A stretch of DNA of 64,000 nucleotides from Epiperipatus broadwayi (taxonomy: Eukaryota > Onychophora > Udeonychophora > Euonychophora > Peripatidae), in contig JAQFVV010000286.1 in the NCBI GenBank assembly GCA_028023455.1, forward strand, positions 773,870-837,869. Reading direction: 5' to 3'. Position numbers and translations under genes: made by a program. The notes under the pieces were generated by a model. It did no database searches, was not told the origin of the DNA, and saw only the letters and a program-made list of their open reading frames with translations. How positions within the stretch are numbered: position 1 is the stretch's first letter; each line of letters opens with the position of its first letter. Shown piece by piece: positions 35,230-48,299 of the stretch.

Positions 35230-36125
35230 CATAACTTTTCTCTTAACTCATTTCCTATGCTCTATGTATTAATGCCATATAATTACATCTATAGTCCCTG
35301 AACATCTGGAGTTTATCATCCAAGGTATGCCACCAATCCCATGCTGTCCCTTGAAGGTAACTACATGCCACTGAAACCTTATCCTCTTCTGGCCATTTCT
35401 GAACATGGAACAAATTTTTTAAGCTTTCTATGTGCTTCAATAAGTTTTCTTCTACCTCCACTTTAAACACTGAAATGGTGAATTGTTTCTTCAGAAACAT
35501 ACTCATATGTTCCCCATGCCTATTTCCAATATTGAGATTCTTATACTTATGTTCCATCTGCTCTATTTTCTGTTATAAGTTTTCCATTACACCTATGCAT
35601 ATTTCTTTCACTTCAGACTTTATATCCTTGTTTTCTATTACCTTCTCAAAATTGCCTAATTTTTTGCTGATGCTTTCTTTTGTGCCTTTTTTAGCCTCTC
35701 TCCTTCCTCTCATGTTGTTTCATGACTGTTTATTAATTCTTGGAATAGTTCTTCTACCTGTACTACCCTTTCTTCTAAGTGGTTAAATTCCACACTGTTA
35801 AACTCATCCCTCACTTCTTCCATATTTTCTTTTAATACTACAATCTCATGCCTTTCTTCATCTACATTTTTCCTCATTCTTCTATCACTTCCTGGTTATT
35901 TCCATTCTTCCTGTTATCTCCTGTCTCATCTTTCTCATTTCTGTCTTAAGTTCATTAATTTCTTCCCTCATTATTTGCTGACTTCAACAAATGTCTTCAT
36001 ACATTTCTCTCATCATGTTTATTAGCATTTGAACTTTCACTTTCCTCTACTATTTGTAGGTGTTTAAAGAAAATTGGGCTTACTTCTGGCATGACCCACC
36101 CCCATCATTTCTGCTATCTTCCATT
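35230..36125 (-). pseudogene. LTR-retrotransposon gag fragment
   Basis: A 100-codon minus-strand frame (35255-35557) has the pattern of a retrotransposon gag capsid: an LKHIESLKNLF helix, then VACSYLQGTAWDWWHTL with the typical A-x-x-WW. Upstream (to about 36125) the same strand encodes glutamate- and lysine-rich coiled-coil pieces such as NKDIKSEVKEICIG in broken frames. Layout and motifs match the gag at 43.1-44.7 kb, so both belong to one broad family. No protease or RT is nearby. Confidence 0.65.
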
Positions 36126-39100
36126 TTAAAATTTAATAATATATCTACTCTTATTTAAAATAAAAAAATTATTTTCTTTTATCTTATTTTTTATTTTAAA
36201 TGAACACATGACCAACCCCAACCCTCTTAATTTTATTGTTTATTCTGCTTGGCCTTCTATTGTAATTTTCCTGGAGTGTCCTTTTTATATATATATAATT
36301 ATGCCTTCACATTTACACTGTCATATGCAATTTCAACTGTCTATTAACTGTGCCGATTTGACACATTCTGTTAACCTGAAAACTAGCGGGCTCTTCAAAC
36401 CTAAACTAGTTGCTTTCTGATGTCATTCCCCACCTAACTGTCATCTGTGTCAGTTACAGCCCATGTTGGCTATGCCATTGTCCCACCTGCCTTCCTTCTT
36501 TGTAAATAAAATCTCAATTTTTAAGATTTATTTATTTCTATCTCTTTTGTTTAGTTTCTTTCACTATCTTTGAAGGCTTCTGCTCATTCAGGTAGAGATA
36601 ATAATATCACTGGTAGCAAACTATCAATAATACCAACCCTCTGCTACTAAACTATAACACTGACCATCCAAGAACTTTATTTATTTTAAGGAAAAACCTT
36701 TAGGCACTAGTTAATTACGATGTAACTAACATGCTTGCTCAACCAGCTACAAATTTAGTATCTGACCTCCCCCAACTAGCTTATTGGACTCTAACTATTC
36801 CAATTCTCCACCTACACTATGAATCTCTATTTTTAGACATTTATATACAAATATTTGATTAATAGAATACTTATGCATTATTTAATTCTTCTGCATAAAT
36901 CCCTCACTTACTTTTAATATTTATCTTAAATTATCTACCTAATGATAGTAAAATATTTTATACCTAGCTTTCTTTCTTTAAATGCTCACTCTTGCCTTAT
37001 AATATAAATGTGTACACACATTCTATTAAACAATACATTTTAATTCATTTCAAATCACACACATATACATTTAAATAATAAATAAAATAAACACATATTT
37101 AATCATATGACACACACACATAATTAATGAGAGATATTTGAGAGCAAAGTCTTATCACAAAAACTAATGCATGGAGTTATATCATGAAAAGTAATAGTTC
37201 TATGTTGGATTAAAGGTAACTTATAGTTCATGAGATGTTTAAAAGTTTGCTCTCACTTATTTATGGCTATGAATTAAAATTCTGAAGACAAAAAGTGGAT
37301 GATTTACTTAGGATTTGAACACTTTCATACATGAATAGGGCAATATAGCTTTCTTCTGATTCTCCTGATTCCAACTGGCTGGTGTATATTCTTCATAGGC
37401 CTTTTTTATTTATTTTATGAGGTGCATATGAGTTACTTGTTGGTCTTGGCATGAACACTGATGATTCCCAGTTTTCACATTTTTTTCCTCAAACTAACTG
37501 CCGAAGTTACTGCAGAGAAGGTTCAGGATGGTCACATGATTAGATAGGTTCGGCAATGCATTCTATATGACAGCATGTTCATTCTTAGTTATTTCAATAT
37601 TTTAGGGCAAATTTTGACAAATTCTGATTAATTATTGATTAATGATTTTTTGATTGATTGATTGATTATAACAATACGAAATTTCCCTTATACAGAGTGT
37701 TCCTTATCTGAGGATTGATCAAGCAATCTGATGCAATCCTATTGGTTTTCTATTCCTTTTATTTAAGAATTTAAAATTCATTATAGTTTTTTCATTAGCT
37801 TTTTTTATTTTAATCAAATAGTAGTAGTCCCTTTGTTTGTTAATTATATTTCTTCTGTTTTGATTTTAAGTTTTCAATTCTTTTATTTGCATTGCATTAG
37901 CTTTCAATTTTATCATTTTAAAAAAATTCCTTTCCTTTAAATATTATTTATAGACGCACACATTCCACTGCTTCCATATTATAAGACAAAACTAGCTATT
38001 TATGTTATACATTAATTTAAAATAACAATGTTAATCTTTTTTGTTAATTATTATTCATTACCGAAATCTTTTCCCCTCCCTTTTCTTTTGTTCTTTTCTT
38101 TTTGTTAAACTTTCATGAAAATCTTTTTTCTTTTTTTTTAAACTTTACAATATTATTTTCATAAAATTTCTTTCACTAAAATTCATTCTTGATAAATACT
38201 AGAAATATTATATATCGACCTACATCGGTATTTATTTTTTGTTTTATCATATTTTCTATATTTTCAATTTTAATTCTACACTCTTCTCTAGAAGTTATAT
38301 ATATATAAAATTGTTTTAGAATGTATCTTTTTGCCATTAAGGTTATCTTTTTTTTTTCACTAGATAAATAGCCCTTCCTCTTTCTTTTTCATTGATACTT
38401 TTTCCCCTAATTTTGTCTCACATCCAACACTAAATTTATTTATTTTTTATTTTACTTTTTATTTTTATTAAAGTTATTGTTTTTTATATTTCTACATTTC
38501 AATAAATAATTATTTTATTTAATTTTTTATTTTATTTTATTGAATATCTTCGTCATTGGTCGTTTGTCTCTCTAGGTTTTATATTTTAAAAGGGTTTTTT
38601 TTTTTCAGATTTTCATGGCTATTTATCTTTCAATATCATCTTTTTTTATTCTTTGTTTTTTTTTTTGTTTATATCTTGCATTATTCAATTAATCTTTAAA
38701 AAATATTCAATTCGATGTCACTTTAATTTTTTCAATAATCTTTTATTTTCAACTTTTTTTTAAAAAAATTATTTTCTCAATTAATATTTTGTTATTCATT
38801 CAGATCTCATTTTAAGAGATGTCAATCACTTTTTCTTTCTCATTTTTTAAAAATTCAAATATTTTTTTTTGTTTTATAAAATATATTGAAAATAATATTT
38901 GAAAACAATTTCCTTAATTATTGATATTTCTAAAGTTTATTGTGAGTCATGAATAGAATACTTTCAAAAAGTTAGACATATTTTTATCTGGAACATGATT
39001 AAAATTTAAAAGTAATAAAAGAACAGATAATGAAAGTGATCTATTGCTAAGATATATTTTTATGATAAATTTCATATTTTTTACAGAAAAATTATAATGT

Positions 39101-40227
39101 AAGCATTAAAAGTAACTGATAAATTTGTGGTTTTAATTAATGGAAGTATTCAGGTAATGCTATTAGGTGGGTCTAAACTGCATCATGCAAGTATAACTTA
39201 TCCATATGTTTTATAAAAATAAAAGTTGAAGATTTCACTTTAGAGTACAGTTCTTATTTGAAGTGAAAGTACAGACAGAAATATTTGTACACTTGATATT
39301 TCTCAAAAGTGTTATAGTAAATAATAATCTCTTCATGAAAATATACAAATTGTAGATTTAATATTTTTAAGCATGAATTGTGGTGCAAACATTAAAAATA
39401 CCTTTGATAAGTTATGTACGTTATTAATTAAATTGTCCAAAATTGTTAAGAAGGAATAACAATGTTTTAAATTACTAGTTCTAAACTGAATGATATAAAA
39501 ACAAATAAAGTCTGTACTCTGAAATGAAAATGAATTTGACTTTTATTTTTCTAAAAAGTAAAGATAATCTATATTCACATGATACAATTTAGAGCTAATA
39601 ATCTAAATATTGTTGTTGCATAGTAATATTTTCTGAAGAGTTGTAATTATATGTTGGACTATTACCATCATCATATATTAATTGTTAAATGTTGTTTTGA
39701 GAAAATTCAAACTTTATTTATTTTTTTTAAATATGTTCAACTGTTAATAATAACAGATAAATTAGTATACTTGAATGCTATTAAGCACAGGAATAATTGC
39801 CTATTACATGTTTATTAAATTTTGAGATATACTAGATTAGAGAGTATTTTAAAATATTTATTGTACAGTTTTATGAGTCTTAAATATATCATTAGCACTA
39901 GAGGTATTTTATTACATATTTTAATTTTTTTGAATCATTGTTGGCAATGTTTAAATTAAGAAAACTTTCAGGCTTTCAAAATATTGTAAGTCAGTTTGAA
40001 ACATATTTACATACATTGCATAATTGATTTAAATATTCATTGTTTCTAACTAAAGTGTTTTAGTCAACTCTCTATATGAATAAATGAGGCAAAGAAATAA
40101 ATGGTTGCTTTATTCTTGTAAAATATTGTTTTATGCTAAGTTGAAGAGTATAGTAGAATATTTATAGGTATTATAGTAAAATACTTATTATACAATGTTA
40201 AGAGTCTTAATTTTGAATGTTATATAT
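36126..40227. other. Long T-rich stretch without a recognised gene
   Basis: 36.4-36.9 kb is somewhat GC-richer, with AATAAA signals and CCACCTAACTGTCATCTG-type sequence. It could be LTR or leader of the gag fragment, but I found no repeat partner. 37.7-38.9 kb is strikingly T-rich on the plus strand with many 7-10 base T runs. The rest is AT-rich without motifs. Confidence 0.45.
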
Positions 40228-42492
40228 TATACCAGTTAACTTTTACTCCGTTGATATGAGCATGCACATAAACTGAACATGAGGGAAAATATGGCGACAT
40301 GCCGAAGTAAGAAGAGATTCAAACTCTACCGTAACAGTGTTACGGACACAGAAAATACTTATGGAAAGGTTGACTCTTACATACCTTTGGGGGATGACTC
40401 TAAATCAACCCCTTGCACCACTCCCAGAAGGAAATGTAACTCTCCTCTTAAAAGGATATGCAAGTTCAAATGATATTAGGGCATGTGTGCCGATAAATAA
40501 TTATTCATAAAAAAATAATAAATAAGTATCCTCATGCTAAATAGAGATTTAAAACCCGGTAAGATGATTTCCCATTTACTAGCTCAGCATACTCTTTTGT
40601 CAGTTAAAGAATGGGGATCAGAAAACTCGCATAATTAACTAATATGGTGTTAGAGAAAGTAAATGACAAAGAGAATAAAGAAAAATTATGGCAATAGTCA
40701 CTTTAGAATTATAATATAAATATTTTATTAATCCATTACCCATACCATTTATAATATGAATACATTCCCAGATCGATTAGATATATGAAACAAATGTTAC
40801 ACTACATAAATCCTATTAATACAACAAAATCATAATCATAAAGAAATACTTAATAAAGCAATAATTAAATTAAATAAAGGAAAATTTCTTTCTTAATAAG
40901 AAAATAAATCAAATAATTATACATGAGAGGTAGTGATCTGTGGATTATAAGTAAACTCACAGACATGCATTATGCAAATAAGAAAAAATTAACAAGTTAT
41001 ATCCAGGTGTGTTTATGTATGTATATACATGAGATATATATTTATGAAATGGGTATTAAATTTAAAATAAAATAAACACAAAAAAATAGTGTACCAGATA
41101 AAGTCTATGAGCTTCATTCTTGTATGGGTTTTGAGTGGCTATACGTTCATCTACTGCGGCAAGGCCTGGACTTGACTGCGTTATAAGTTCATAGAATTGA
41201 TTATCATCACCTTAGTGCTTGAATCTCAGGGTTTACATTCTGTTGGGATGATGGGAGCGGAGCTGGATGGACATGCTGAAGTTGGCTACTATTCTATAAT
41301 CATTTTATCTGCAAGCAAATGCTTGATTTGCATCTTTAAGTTGGAGAATGGATATTCAACAAGATATTAAATGATATCAATTGTCCTTTATTGGTTTAAG
41401 GATCCTAGGTTAACTGCAGGCTTCGATGGCATGTTATAGTTATGCTTCCATTAGAATCAACTGACTGCTTAACTGCTAGGTTATTTCAATGATGGCAAGG
41501 TATTAGAATCATCATGATTAAAACAGTTGCATGACTTCGCGTTTTTCAGAATAGCATTAGCTTCCCAATAAGATTTGCAAATGTGAACTGCTCTCTTTGA
41601 CAAGAAAAAGTTAGACTGCCTTCTTTGAAAAGCAAAAGTCAACTGCCCTCTCGCAATTTCAGAACAGATATCCCACTTCCATACACAAAAATTAATTAAA
41701 TCTCATTGAATTGGTTTGACTAATTGTTTTAAGAATTTGATTTCCAATTAGCTTTTTCTTATTTTTTTATATCTCCATTCAGATCACATATATCACTAAT
41801 GAAAATTTTAAATGATAACATCTTTTTCATTTTTTTTTCTTTAGTAATTACATTATTACAATCGAAGTTTTAACAAAAATATTTCACTTAGATTGGGCAT
41901 TCTTCTCTCCCTGCATTGTCACAAGTTTAATCAAGTTCCTGTTGTCCAGTTGAAATTATTTTAGAATGGACAGGAAATCAGAATGCCTTTAGGCTTATCT
42001 TAAATTTAAGACAATGACTTGCTCAAATGCAACTGAAGAGAAAAATGACCATTAAAACTTCGATTTTGAAATTATTCTTAAATATTTTTACTTAACAGTA
42101 ATATTTAAAATTTTCCTTTTTACATTTTGTACACACTCAAAAAATATCAATAGAGAATAACAATTTGATAAATAAACACTGTTTCTTCAACAAACAAAAA
42201 CATTAAAAATTATAAATACATTTTGGAGTTATCTTTTTCTTTTTTAAAAAAATAAAAAAAACAAAAATCAAAATTGCAAATACATACTTCTAGGCCTTTA
42301 AACATTGGCTTTAATTATATGTGTGTGTGTGAGAGTTTATGCTATAGCCACAGTTCTCTCTCTTAATTTATAACAAATTTTAATTATATAAATAGTATAC
42401 CCACCCCCCATTTAATGGCTTTTTACGTATTTTCAACCATTAATTTATCTAACCTTGTCTTGTGCATGGCCACATCAAATGTGCCTGGCACA
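40228..42492 (-). repeat. 3' LTR (about 2.27 kb)
   Basis: Matches 45979-48295 along its whole length, roughly 95-97% identical by eye. In element orientation it begins TGTGCCAGGCAC directly after the polypurine tract and ends GGTATA, so the canonical CA terminus is not evident. It holds two 27-bp minisatellite units near 41590-41660, where the other LTR has four. Confidence 0.85.
40279..40473 (+). other. 64-codon open frame inside LTR, opposite strand
   Basis: An open frame starting MRENMATCRSKKRFK is also open in the other LTR at 46030-46224. The two copies differ at 10 of 64 residues but only at about 12 of 195 bases, so nearly all changes are replacements. That argues against selection on a protein. 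It could still be LTR regulatory or leader sequence. Confidence 0.3.
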
Positions 42493-42495
42493 ATA

Positions 42496-42505
42496 CCCCC
42501 TCTGA
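42496..42505 (-). other. Polypurine tract next to the 3' LTR
   Basis: On the minus strand TCAGAGGGGG sits three to four bases before the LTR start TGTGCC. A purine run at this spot primes plus-strand synthesis in LTR retrotransposons, which fixes the element orientation. Confidence 0.75.
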
Positions 42506-43084
42506 CATGAGACATTTAAATGGAGTTTATCATTTTAATGTCTTTATTATTAATTGTATTTTACAAAAACTTAAAATTTTATAACATATCTCTTTGGTGA
42601 ACAATAGGCATGACGTCCAGAACTGAGAGGTATGGAACCCCATCTCCCAAGCGTTTATGCACACAAGCCAAGTCTGCATCAATCTTGCCAGTCCAGAAAC
42701 ACAGAATCACAGCATTAAGATCTGTCATATCTAGAGCTCTGCGACAGCCAAGAAAAGTAAAATGTGCGAGTCCAATGACTACATCTTAAAGAACTCATCC
42801 CAGAGGAATTTTAATCTCTGCCATCCACTGCACTCATGCTCATTCCTTATTGAGGGTTACAGAGTCCTTTGCAGTGGAATAAAACCCAGAGGAATTTTTA
42901 TCTCTGCCTACTCTGCAACAATGTCACAGAACTTCCAGACCATACCAAAACCTCCAACCATTCTTCTGCACTCCTACCATCTCTAACCCCAGAACACAGA
43001 AAGCAGACTGACCTACACACACAACACTCAGAAAACCGAAGTCCACACATCTGACCCTCAAACGACATGATCATTTATTTTAAA
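42506..43084 (-). other. 3' untranslated interior of the LTR element
   Basis: GC-richer sequence between gag and the polypurine tract. CCAGAGGAATTTTAATCTCT occurs near 42798, with a near copy near 42888, a small direct repeat of 90 bp. A minus-strand frame near 42600-42760 reads TDLNAVILCFWTGKID and YLSVLDVMPIVH, which I do not recognise. No RT, integrase or envelope motif is seen. Confidence 0.5.
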
Positions 43085-44664
43085 AGCCTACCTGCTGTTT
43101 TTATTACACCCAGGCTGAGGCGAAGGTGATCTAGCCCACTTTCCCTTTCCTTTATATACTAGTTCATCGATTTTCTTTTCCACAGTATCATTGTCTGTCA
43201 TTTGCTTAAGATTTCTGGAATACTTATCATTATACCAAGGTTTGCGTTCAGCTGCATATTTGTTTCACCCCCCAGCCCATGGCATTGAGGCCAATGTTTT
43301 CATGGGTTCTATCTGGTGGATGGCCCTGTTGGCTCATATTCACTGCGCTCAGTAGTTCAGCCACTGACTCTATCGAATTTTTATTGGCAGTGAGAAGCAT
43401 TTGCTCAATTCTAAAGGGTAGGTTGTGGTGTATTATCCTTGTGATCTGGCCTTCCAATGTGCGGCATGCACTGAGCTTCCTTAGCTTAGCCACTTGTCTT
43501 TGAAAAATTTTTAGATAGCTCTCCCCCCCCCAATAGCCCTATACTTCTCTTGCATAATCTGGTAGAAGATGGTCTCCTGGTGCTCTTTGTTCCAGAAATT
43601 TCTTACTAGTGCTTCTTTATAGCCCTCAAAGGTTGGTGGTTGGTAGAACAAAGATTCCCACCATGACCAAGCATGACCCTGTAGGTGGTTACTTGCAATG
43701 GTTAGTTTATCTTTCTCTACCATTCTGTTAGCACTGAAATACTTTTCCAAGCTATTTATATGCTCCAATGGAGCTTCTCCAGCTTGCCCCTCAAAAATTC
43801 TAATCTTTAAAAACTGGTTGATGTTAGATTGATATAACTGACATCCCTCTACTATCTTAGCCTCTCCAAATTCTTGCTGCATAGGTCTTACTTTTCCATC
43901 CCCACTATACGGTTCCTGATTTACTTTTGCTAACTCACTACTATCCTTATACCCTTCAACTATTTTCATCCGTATTATATTATCCCGTCATTATTTTCTT
44001 TCTAACTATATTTATATCCTCTACCCTTTGTTCCATTATCATTTTCTGTTCTTTTTTCACATTGATATCTTGTTTTTATATCAACTGTTTTTCGATTTGA
44101 GCCACTGTCTGGCACAGATTCTCTATTCGCTCATCATTTTCAGTTACGTGCATTTCTAGTTTCACTATTCCATTACTATAATCTTTCACTGTTTCTTCAA
44201 CCCTTTCATCTATTTCTTGTATTCTCTTGCAATCTGCTTCCATTACTTGCTGCCTTGTTTGGATTTCTTCCAACCTATCGCTATTAATCTGATGGAGGCC
44301 CCTACATTTTTCTTCTACACCTTGAAACCTTTCAATCCCTAAGGATATTTCTTCCCTAAAGTCATCAAACCTTTTAGCTACATCTTGTACTATTTCCTCT
44401 GACCTTTCTTTTAATTGATTAGACATCTGACTAAGGTTGATTCTTATAGTATTTACAAACATCTCTATCAATTTCATTGTTTTCATTTTTCCCCATCGGT
44501 ATTCCTTCACTTTGAGGCTCTATTGCTTCCTCTATACCTCTTTCAGTTATTTTAGGCTGGCTTACTTCCACCCTTTCCTCGTTTATTTTGTTGTGCTCCT
44601 CACTCATATCTAACTTTTTAATTCTGGACTGTGATCTTGTCCACATATACAGTATTATTTTCAA
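43085..44664 (-). pseudogene. gag-like gene of the LTR element, frameshifted
   Basis: Pieces in successive frames run from a methionine at 44664. The first (44076-44664) is a coiled-coil region rich in E, K and Q with repeated ERFQG and RIQEIDERVEE heptads. The second (43511-43969) is a capsid-like domain with HINSLEKYFSANR and NHLQGHAWSWWESL, the retrotransposon gag WW signature, then EALVRNFWNKEH. The third (43248-43493) has LEGQITRIIHHNLPFRI, and a basic tail ends KGKGKWARSPSPQPG near 43090. Frame changes fall near 44470, 43990, a C8 run at 43523-43530 and a C run near 43266. No CCHC zinc knuckle is visible. Confidence 0.75.
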
Positions 44665-45229
44665 TTGATTATAAATTTGCTTTGTTATATGAGTTTAACT
44701 ATATTTTATTTATTTAACTCTTAAGACTATGGTTTAATGCTACTTTGATTAACTTAATTCTCTTTATTTATTTCTTTTCATAAAATAATTCAGCTCGCGC
44801 CGTACCGAGCTTCCGTTATCCCTACCGTCATTTATTTTTCCCTTACGTGTTACATTTCTCTCATTTATTAACTATAAATCACAAAATTATTCTGAGATCA
44901 CCCTTCAAACACCATTAAAAACATATACAAACCAAGCTAACATTAAATTGTGCACGTATTGGGATTGTTTTCAAAACGAAACGAAAAGAAATTGATCGCG
45001 AATAGTCTTACGATTCTGAACCGTTTCATGCCATCAAAAACTAAATTCCCTATCATGCAACTTCACAATTCTACTTTATTCAATAAAGATTTACTTTTCC
45101 TTTTTACAAAAAAAAATATTTATTTCCGCAGTCTGTCACTTGTTTTTATACAATATGTAGTTTACGCTTGTATACTATCATTTATTTTTACTATAACCAC
45201 TTATATATAGCTAAAACAATTTAATTCAA

Positions 45230-45800
45230 TATTACTGTAGCGATGAAAGGTCACTTCAAAACCAAAATACAGTTTTTAAAGTTATTATTTATTAAGATTC
45301 ACCGCCTGTTTTTATACAATACGTAGTTTACGCTAATATACTGCAGTCTATTTCTTTCTACAATTGTTTTATTTATTTAACTTTTTTTTTTTTTATTTCT
45401 ACTATAAATATTTATATATAGCTAAAATAATCTAAATCAATAGTATTGTAGTGATGAATGTCGCTTCAAAAACAAAATAAAGTTTTTAATTCTTATATAT
45501 TAAGATTTGATTATACCTATATACTGCTGTTTATTTTTATTAAATGCACGGTTTATACTTTTATACTGCCTTTTATTTTTATTAAATATGTATATACGAC
45601 AAAATAAACTTAATCAGTATTATCGTAGTGACAAATGTCACTTCAAAAAAACAAAACAAAATTTAGAATTCTTATTTATAAAGATTCTCAATCGTAAACT
45701 TTTTTAAATATGCACACACGGTAATATAATCTAAATGACTACTACTGTAGTGACAATCGTACAAAACAAAGTTTATACTTTTTTATTTATTAAGTTTCTC
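45230..45800. repeat. Degenerate tandem repeats in the LTR-element leader
   Basis: GTAGYGATGAAWGTCRCTTC followed by an A-rich AAAGTTTTTA segment and a TTATTTATTAAGATT segment recurs near 45237, 45448, 45625 and 45746. Interunit distances vary from about 120 to 210 bp, with TTTATACAATAYGTAGTTTA inserted between the early units. The block lies between the primer-binding site and gag. Confidence 0.75.
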
Positions 45801-45951
45801 AATCGTAAATTCTTTTCTTTTTTTTTAAATCTTGTCTCTAACAAAAAAAAATCATTCCCAATATTTTTGAGATTTTGTGAGATTTTCCCATTTCTTTAGT
45901 TAACTTTAGCAGCCATGTCTTTCCTATACTGGCCATGTTAAGTAAGGCTTA

Positions 45952-45965
45952 CACATTAGGTGCCA
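45952..45965 (-). other. Primer-binding-site candidate (tRNA-Lys type)
   Basis: Minus strand TGGCACCTAATGTG differs from the standard Lys-1,2 site TGGCGCCCAACGTG only by three transitions, two of which hit CpG dinucleotides. It lies 13 bases inside the 5' LTR, somewhat farther than usual. Confidence 0.6.
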
Positions 45966-45978
45966 AAAATTTGGTTTC

Positions 45979-48295
45979 TATACCGGTTAACTTTTACTCT
46001 GTTGATATGAGAATGCGCATAAACCGAACATGAGGGAAAATATGGCGACATGCCAAAGCAAGAAGAGATTCAAACTCTACCATAACAGTGTTACGGACAC
46101 AGAAGATACTTATGGAAAGGTTGACTCTTACATACCTTTGGGGAATGACTCTAAATCAACCCCTCGTGCCATTCCCAGAAGGAAATTTAACTCTCCTCCT
46201 GAAAGGATATGCAAGTTCAAATGATATTAGAGCATGTGTGCTGATAAATAATTATTCATAAGAAAATAATAAATAAGTATCCTCGTGCTAAATAGAGATT
46301 TAAAACCCGGTAAGATGATTTCCCATTTGCTAGCTCAGCATACTCTTTTCTCAGTTAAAAAATGGGGATCGGAAAACTCACATAATTAACTAATATGGGG
46401 TTAGAGAAAGTAAATGACAAAGAGAATAAAGAAAAATTAGGGCAGTAGTCGCTTTAGAATTATAATATAAATATTTTATTAATCCATTACCCATACCATT
46501 TATAATATGAATACATTCCCAGATCGATTAGATATATGAAACAAATGTTACACTACATGAATCCTATTAATACAACAAAATCATAATCATAAAGAAATAC
46601 TTAATAAAGCAATAATTAAATTAAATAAAGGAAAATATCTTTCTTAATAAGAAAATAAATCAAATAATTATACGTGAGAGGTAGTGATCTGTAGATTATA
46701 AGTAAATTCACACACATGCATTACGCAAATAAGGAAAAATTAACAAGTTATATCCAAGTGTGTTTATGTACGTATGTGCATGAGATATATATTTATGAAA
46801 TGGGTATTAAATTTAAAATAAAATAAACACAAAAAAATAGTGTACCCGATAAAGTCTGAGCTTCATTCTTGTATGGGTTTTGAGTGGGCTATACGTTCAT
46901 CTACTGCGGCAAGGGCTGGACTTGACTGCATTATAAGTTTATAGAATTGATCATCATCACCTTGGTGCTTGAATCTCAGGCTTTACATTCTGTTGGTATG
47001 GTAGGAGCGGAGCTGGATGGACGCGCTGAAGTTGGTTTCTATTCCATGATCATTTTATTTGCAAGCGAATGCTTGATTTGCATCTTTAAGTTGGAGAATG
47101 GATATTCAACAGGATATTAAACGATATCAATTGTCCTTTATTGGTTTAAGGATCCTAGGTAACTGCAGGTTTCGATGGCATGTTGTAGTTATGCTTCCAT
47201 CAGAATCAACTGAATGGTTAACTGCTAGGTTATTTCAATGATGGCATGGTATTAGAATCATCATGATTAAAACAGTTGCATGACTTCGCATTTTTCAGAG
47301 TAGCATTAGCTTCCCAATAAGATTTGCAAATGTGAACTGCTCTCTTTGACAAGAAAAAGTTAGACTGCCTTCTTTGAAAAGCAAAGGTGAACTGCCTTCT
47401 TTGAAAAACAAAAGTCAACTGCCTTCTTTGAAAAGCAAAAGTCAACTGTCCTCTCACAATTTCAGAACAGATACCCCACCTCCATACACAAAAATTAATT
47501 AAATCTCATTGAATTGGTTTGACTAATTGTTTTAAGAATTTGATTTCCAATTAGCTTTTTCTTATTTTTTTATATCTCCATTCAGATCACATATATCACT
47601 AATAAAAATTTTAATAAATGATAACATCTTTTTCATTTTTTTTCTTTAGCAATTACATTATTACAATCGAAGTTTTAACAAAAGTATTTCACTTAGATTG
47701 GGCATTCTTCTCTCCCTGCATTATTGCAAGTTTAATCAAGTTCCTTTTGTCCAGTTGAAATTATTTTAGAATGGACAGGAAATCAGAATGCCTTTAGGCT
47801 TTTCTTAAATTTAAGACAATGACTTGTTCAAATGCAACTGAAGAGAAAAATGACCATTAAAACTTCGATTTTGAAATTATTCTTAAATATTTTTAATTAA
47901 CAGTAATATTTAAAATTTTCCTTTTTACATTTTGTACACACTCAAAAAATATCAATAGAGAATAACAATTTGTTAAATAAACGCTGTTTCTTCAACAAAC
48001 AAAAACATTTAAAATTATAAATACATTTTGGAGTTTTCTTTTTCTTTTTTAAAAAAATACAAAAAAAATAAAAATTGCAAATACATATTTTTAGGCCTTT
48101 AAACATTGGCTTTAATCACGTGTGTGTGTGTGTGTGTTTATGCTATAGCCACAGTTCTCTCTCTTAATTTATAACAAATTTTAATTATATAAATAGTATA
48201 CCCACCCACCCCATTTAATGGCTTTTTACATATTTTCAACCATTAATTTATCTGACCTTGTCTTGTGGTTGGCCACATCAAACATGCCTGGCACA
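45979..48295 (-). repeat. 5' LTR (about 2.32 kb)
   Basis: Direct copy of 40228-42492. The extra 52 or so bases are explained by two additional 27-bp minisatellite units at 47340-47455 (TTCTTTGAAAAGCAAAAGTC type). The right end runs straight into (TA)n and the first Penelope copy at 48300. Confidence 0.85.
47345..47455. repeat. 27-bp minisatellite within LTR
   Basis: Four TTCTTTGAAAARCAAARGTS units in this LTR against two in the other LTR, a length change since insertion or copying. Confidence 0.85.
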
Positions 48296-48299
48296 ATAT

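Larger units (their letters stand above)
40228..48295 (-). mobile_element. LTR retrotransposon with ~2.3-kb LTRs, gag only
   Basis: Two direct repeats of about 2.27 and 2.32 kb bracket a 3.5-kb interior read on the minus strand. In element order: 5' LTR (45979-48295), a Lys-type primer-binding-site candidate (45952-45965), a leader with tandem repeats, a frameshifted gag (43085-44664), an untranslated tail, a polypurine tract (minus strand of 42496-42505) and the 3' LTR (40228-42492). There is no recognisable protease, RT, RNase H or integrase. A gag-only interior with oversized LTRs resembles the LARD and TR-GAG non-autonomous classes described mainly in plants. Both flanks are TA-rich, so an ATAT target duplication cannot be distinguished from chance. 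Confidence 0.8.

Noticed and set aside
42600-42760. Minus-strand frame with TDLNAVILCFWTGKID as a possible pol remnant
   Set aside because: It does not match protease, RT, RNase H or integrase motifs I know. Left as unassigned interior sequence.
45230-45800. Possible CRISPR-like array in the repeated leader
   Set aside because: Units are degenerate with variable spacing, there are no cas genes, and the context is a eukaryotic LTR element.
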